Shown here: positions 63,001 to 64,000 of the stretch, one piece after another | How the letters are laid out: each line of letters starts with the position of its first letter | Numbering within the stretch: position 1 is the first letter of the stretch | Position numbers and translations under genes: made by a program | The notes under the pieces: generated by a model | Database searches by the model: none | The model's input: only the letters and a program-made list of their open reading frames with translations | Told to the model about the DNA's origin: nothing | Assembly (NCBI GenBank): GCA_002103075.1 | Contig: DABG01000012.1 | Span: forward strand, 41,188-105,187 | Source of the DNA: Candidatus Gastranaerophilales bacterium HUM_9 | Lineage (GTDB): Bacteria; Cyanobacteriota; Vampirovibrionia; Gastranaerophilales; Gastranaerophilaceae | Length of the DNA: 64,000 nt | Reading direction: 5' to 3'

Positions 63001-64000
63001 GGTGGAGCTATTTATAATAATGTTGGACAAATTAATTTATTAGGTTCAACATTTAGTTATAATTCATCTTCGTCAGGTGGTGCGATTTATAATTTTGGAA
63101 CGCTGGTGGTTAATAATTCTGGTAAAACAAAATCAAGTTTTGTAGGGAACACATCTTCTTTTGGTGGTGCAATTTATAATAAAGGTAGCTTGAATATATC
63201 TAATGCAACCTTTACTTCAAACACAGCAAATGAAGCTGGTGGTGCTTTGATATTAAGTACTGCATCAACAAATTCTAATTTTTCAGCAAACATAACTAAA
63301 ACTACTTTTAGTAAGAATAGTTCAATTTTTGGTGGAGCTATTTTTGCGTTGGGGAACTCAGCAAACTCTGTTAAGAACTATTTGACGATATCTAATTCTA
63401 GTTTTACGTCAAATAAATCAAACAAAGATGGTGGTGCTATTTATGCAGATAAAAATTCATATATTCAAATAATTGATACAGATTTTAAAAATAATATTGC
63501 TGGTAGAAAAGGTGGAGCAATTTTTATAAATGGTGGTGCAGAGGTTTCTATTATCGCAAACACTAAAAATGTTGTGTTCTCTGGTAATAAGGCTGGCGGA
63601 GTTTATAATGGTATTTATTTAAATACTGTTACTGATGAAAATGGAACTTTGTTCAAAGCTATTCTTAATTTACAAACAAATAATGGAAAAACTATTAGTT
63701 TCAACGATTATATTGCAGGTTCTGGTGTTATAAATGTATATGGTGATACGATATTCAAGAATGCTGTAATAACAAAGGGTAGTGATATAGAAGTTGTTCA
63801 TCATAATGGAACTTTGACAATTTATAATGAAAATAGTTTTTCAGGTGCAAGTTTAACATTGAATGATTCAAGCTCCTTAAATATTACAAATAGAAAAGTT
63901 GGTGTCGTAAATTTAAAGAATTTGACGTTGAATAATACTGCAAACGTATCAATAGACGCTAGCTTAAAATCAGGACAGGCAGATAAGATACAGGCAGAAA
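54085..64000 (+). CDS. Giant Pmp-like beta-helix surface protein, 3' end beyond window
   Basis: One frame runs from the ATG at 54085 for 3,305 codons without a stop to the window edge. A signal peptide (MLRVYKKILILTIVLYLICT and on to AFA, cleavage near residue 28) directs export. Two blocks of GGA[ILV] plus Phe-x-x-Asn repeats are seen: residues about 149-760 (21 units of roughly 30 residues, commonly GGAIYN) and 2727-3170 (about 17 units), with isolated units near 1611, 1646 and 2349. The long centre is Asn/Thr/Ser-rich with beta-helix-like rungs. GGA[ILV] and FxxN are the hallmarks of chlamydial polymorphic membrane proteins. Any C-terminal autotransporter barrel would lie outside. GGAG is 5 bases before the ATG. 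Confidence 0.9.
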   Translation, partial: MLRVYKKILILTIVLYLICTAGLTAFADSSTLAPVSTTPIFDLKTSSSSKYNFIYKYLKDKNTLDSVFYDINILSAYISSHTQTKVESTSIENDNTINVSLPNQNIVLKYTYTKPDDYTITTSRIENQSDISNKTFRNISSSQNGGAISISSQTQSTIKSDFLNNTTSNSNGGAIYNDGVADINGVYIENNVSGTNVSGGAIYNTGSLTLNADFIRNFGKGSDIKGGALSNSAETTDSIISELNGNFLGNYVLSLEKDAFGGAIFNYTDKNNIDTIIKSLNGSFTANKATSNPSNAYGGAIYNGGLYAQITLIDADFINNKTSAKLNAIGGAIYNNSRINSIVADFISNSSLSTSGNAIGGAIYNNGKINSLKGLFVSNITNGISVQGGAIANSGYISLLDSSFVENKTSSGNGVAQGGAIYNSGSLEFQGLIAFSGNYSYTLNKNSYGGAIYNVGMMTGTISGEFNENFVQSISGNVYGGSIYNTGFINEITAPFTSSSAKGVNAYGGAIFNSNEIISVKSDFYNNNIVATSIAQGGAICSSGTIQQLYSEFNENFVNSSKLAQGGAIYNLGDIYSFYSDDKTAYFEKNYTLSTSDNSEGGAIYNDGSILSLNKIDFSNNYSKSNNSNAYGGAIYNAGMISKIVDNNFENNYSIAQKGIASGGAIYSSGSIKNIDTRFINNYASGNSAQGGALYNDGIIISINSIFEENVVKASVGDAYGGAIYHSGILTNGIINSTFKNNYAISSSGNAYGGAIYAISDFTIKADNGTTAFQGNYVQTGSGDKISQAIYVGDSSATITLRTANNGTILFDDDIDGAYGYKINISGDDTSSVVFNNTVYNAVITLNNTKLQFNENTFKKTNSLLITNSGIINLVDTEAKNYTISNLTSNENASYSIDIDPLNNTADTITIENVANGVIKIDNLNYLNPLTKTTVVRILYTNSTDIKLALANEVDDLSRTISNTIYNTDVFIQETGASIIDNHSIKLLFGEELDGLKLLNEKITNYGEKRRFIFDPDSSNNYQVRSNLTSIGVTSAGELSIEGAIKSDIRSVLNFSGATGFNLKNQTILNVSDTTLSNSSTAIILDNENATANLNNVMFIDNALAIQNLTGTVNLKNSVIEPNTLGESSNRVINNSIFIVENSVIKTNIENIGNIYLNGVDTIYNIVNTGTVRTANTTEFAGIFTNNKNLYLTNSVTFSSTLVNNLNGVITTSDSDSAQGIFFNRIENEGKITLSSMNDNFIGAVINNGDITVEGQTNLSSELTGLGTTTVKNNLTISSDGVFTEEQGLKVEYKNIVTVDGGTLTINTSNTSDNYDVINGVIVGKTGTLKINNSTITDRQLSIVDYSDITVELSNTMMNFSNNGITNTNLGKLVSTKDSQFMLDIDFETATIDTITLHSDSNAVINIVDLKGLSKNNIPMNYNIVFKVLNDDTNAVLYLDESDGGIIQKYKTTSDLSEFYNSSTDTYEVTSDGFIGTMGVGLDSSKKSIIVGNLTGYDVLNYLNIQSNLKRKFIVLSTGYKTSKSIGVTATGSMEVVGDGTDKTLYVIDLSDTYSGFEITNTTNLTIKNVTIANALSNPTYQAGSVLNVLNSTSTIIINNVLFKNNIARLSGGVIHNEGIITELVNSSFINNGVYSYDSSTLIHGGAIYSETDMTIKADKGVSEFDGNFIQTAIGEKSYESVYISKNTSTLTLDSINYGQIIFNDSINGVNGYKLNVTGDETGSVYLNNKIYNANVELNNVTMNIGTDTFMNTDSTLNVKTGILSTKDNVYSNYVIDTLTTSSNARYLLDFSLYIDEATNTLKYNTDTITVSNNTSSGIIYLSDDNFDYLGLKDKTSALSQYFFNNRDSYVLIKILETNTNVTLDMSEYIQDYSIAYYDYNVKSSDFIGVIGIRKSGSDSIEAGVLSTIDAFVATNQYVYDGTRKFTLEDNYNLGEKDLGTTGGGKFEIIGNDKIINFNGKDGFKTDSAYKIELVINDVTFTNSNSAIITTNNNSNTTVKINDSTFDDNVVAITNSGTLYFNNVLVNGSNENNQNEIINNGNLYLDGNNTLSSNISGTGNIYLSSGLADLSNSLIENNTFTMNAGSLKFGSNTFADSRLVINDGVLLTGDNEYVEYNINQLNINNVFNISIDVDVNNKLFDKFIVGSGSTGTLLITEFTTFEMPNFEEYNELKILDRVNPNDSIQLELSDELKKNPVANYTIEKYFINGHYEANDTDYICTIMLDINDTKDSLIIRAEKTGSVLSLFNQHKYKERIFNIVSDEYVEEFDLGTTAEGKMVVNSNNHLLNMNNHSGFELSKQNTVLELNGVNIQNAKTVGNGSVVNATTYKKNEILITDSSFENNISDGLGGAIYTVANLTITSVNNDVVFSNNLANNVSNDIYLNNSQNTALVLNLDAQNDTKIALKDGIDFIKSGLTININKSNLGGVVEIAGNLGTSDRKILNNLNLYGGTLSFIDDKVSNIYVKNLNLYNNTNLWIDIDVKNSISDRFIIPEKVTLPSNKLMLSIDNLNMLSFFDNNEESTAIQLINTNQLTSRYFGFSGTDSDVAKYNYSGVDYFFILATEGYLVVSRDAPDYYLHPLVCAIKNMVANTYTMYSDNLLYNYGSLSKNPTQNKIQSNKLTIKGNNNSIIAGYLSEGDAKLSGIALVGSNYYPAYKQEFYGYDVTFKNFENALINRGGKITLSNVNFENNISDADGNAILNESGTVLVNGAKKLYSHFYNNSSQGNGGAVYNSGTMTINFVRFGNISDDGSSLGNIAQNGGAIYNSNVLTVSNSEFISNSADKIGGALNNDGTFKSTSNKFTLNTSSENGGAIYNGNNLKDSSSSFNTNSADYGGAVYNNSSANFNKTTFVSNAAIDGGAIYNVGSTALISTNFTLNTATNGGAIYNVGDILLNKITIGNSKTKYNVSNNAVYGGAIYNEGILKSTSSNIYYNTATMFGGAIYNDIVDSSKSLTLTTTNLSYNKTTNQNGFGGAIYNNVGQINLLGSTFSYNSSSSGGAIYNFGTLVVNNSGKTKSSFVGNTSSFGGAIYNKGSLNISNATFTSNTANEAGGALILSTASTNSNFSANITKTTFSKNSSIFGGAIFALGNSANSVKNYLTISNSSFTSNKSNKDGGAIYADKNSYIQIIDTDFKNNIAGRKGGAIFINGGAEVSIIANTKNVVFSGNKAGGVYNGIYLNTVTDENGTLFKAILNLQTNNGKTISFNDYIAGSGVINVYGDTIFKNAVITKGSDIEVVHHNGTLTIYNENSFSGASLTLNDSSSLNITNRKVGVVNLKNLTLNNTANVSIDASLKSGQADKIQAE

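Noticed and set aside
54529..63600. Regularly spaced repeats like a CRISPR array
   Set aside because: Spacing is in multiples of three, units vary in sequence, and they encode GGAIYN motifs in one long frame; no direct 25-40 bp identical repeats.
1..64000. tRNA, rRNA, tmRNA, SRP or RNase P genes
   Set aside because: I looked for T-loop-like GGTTCGAAT words and long GC-richer intergenic stretches and found none; covariance models were not run.

Overview
The window is a very AT-rich chromosomal segment from a Gram-negative bacterium. Envelope evidence is a TolC-type outer-membrane channel with a full RND pump, Lgt, a MurE with the meso-diaminopimelate motif DNPR, LdcA, and a very large secreted repeat protein. 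No photosynthesis or respiratory-chain gene is seen. Low GC, many small lineage-specific proteins without recognisable domains, and several families I associate with gut Melainabacteria suggest Candidatus Gastranaerophilales (Vampirovibrionia). This placement is an inference from protein style, not from an rRNA gene; I found no rRNA or tRNA gene.

Layout. 1-4300: end of an unidentified gene, then rpiB-rsfS-TPR-membrane protein and three small hypothetical genes. 4300-14460, mostly leftward: serS, an efflux operon (adaptor, RND pump, TolC-like channel) with a palindromic operator candidate, a glycine-rich membrane protein, and nadD-yqeK-ketopantoate-reductase-like. 14600-18050, rightward: LysM protein, glyA, a WecA/MraY-type glycosyl-1-phosphate transferase, and a hypothetical gene. 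18120-22740, leftward: metG, glgC and a sugar-type MFS carrier, with a candidate small RNA between metG and glgC. 22850-25240: secreted GH13 protein and a DMT carrier. 25290-33560, leftward: a PBP2/FtsI-murE-nagA-ilvD chain, then small proteins, a TPR protein and lgt. 34000-43000: fba, folD, a CooC-like ATPase, two likely highly expressed helical proteins, an IS481-like insertion sequence, rubrerythrin, and an MnmC-type methyltransferase overlapping a flavoprotein. 43000-53620: duplicated intergenic repeats around an AT island, clpB, a structured leader before a duplicated membrane protein, nagZ, ldcA and dnaX. 54085 to the window end is one open reading frame of more than 3,300 codons, still open at the edge.

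Functional threads. Cell-wall synthesis and turnover recur: PBP2, MurE, NagZ, NagA, LdcA, LysM and the WecA/MraY-type enzyme. Carbon storage and sugar use appear as GlgC, an MFS carrier, a GH13 enzyme, Fba and RpiB. One-carbon metabolism is represented by GlyA and FolD.

The strongest items for a second look are: the giant chlamydial-Pmp-like beta-helix protein; a 15-bp leader hairpin overlapping a 23-residue reading frame before the gene at 46799; short promoter-plus-terminator units that look like small RNAs; a dispersed family of intergenic palindromic repeats, one copy hit by an IS with a clean 5-bp target duplication; and three small helical proteins without signal peptides that share an N-terminal style.
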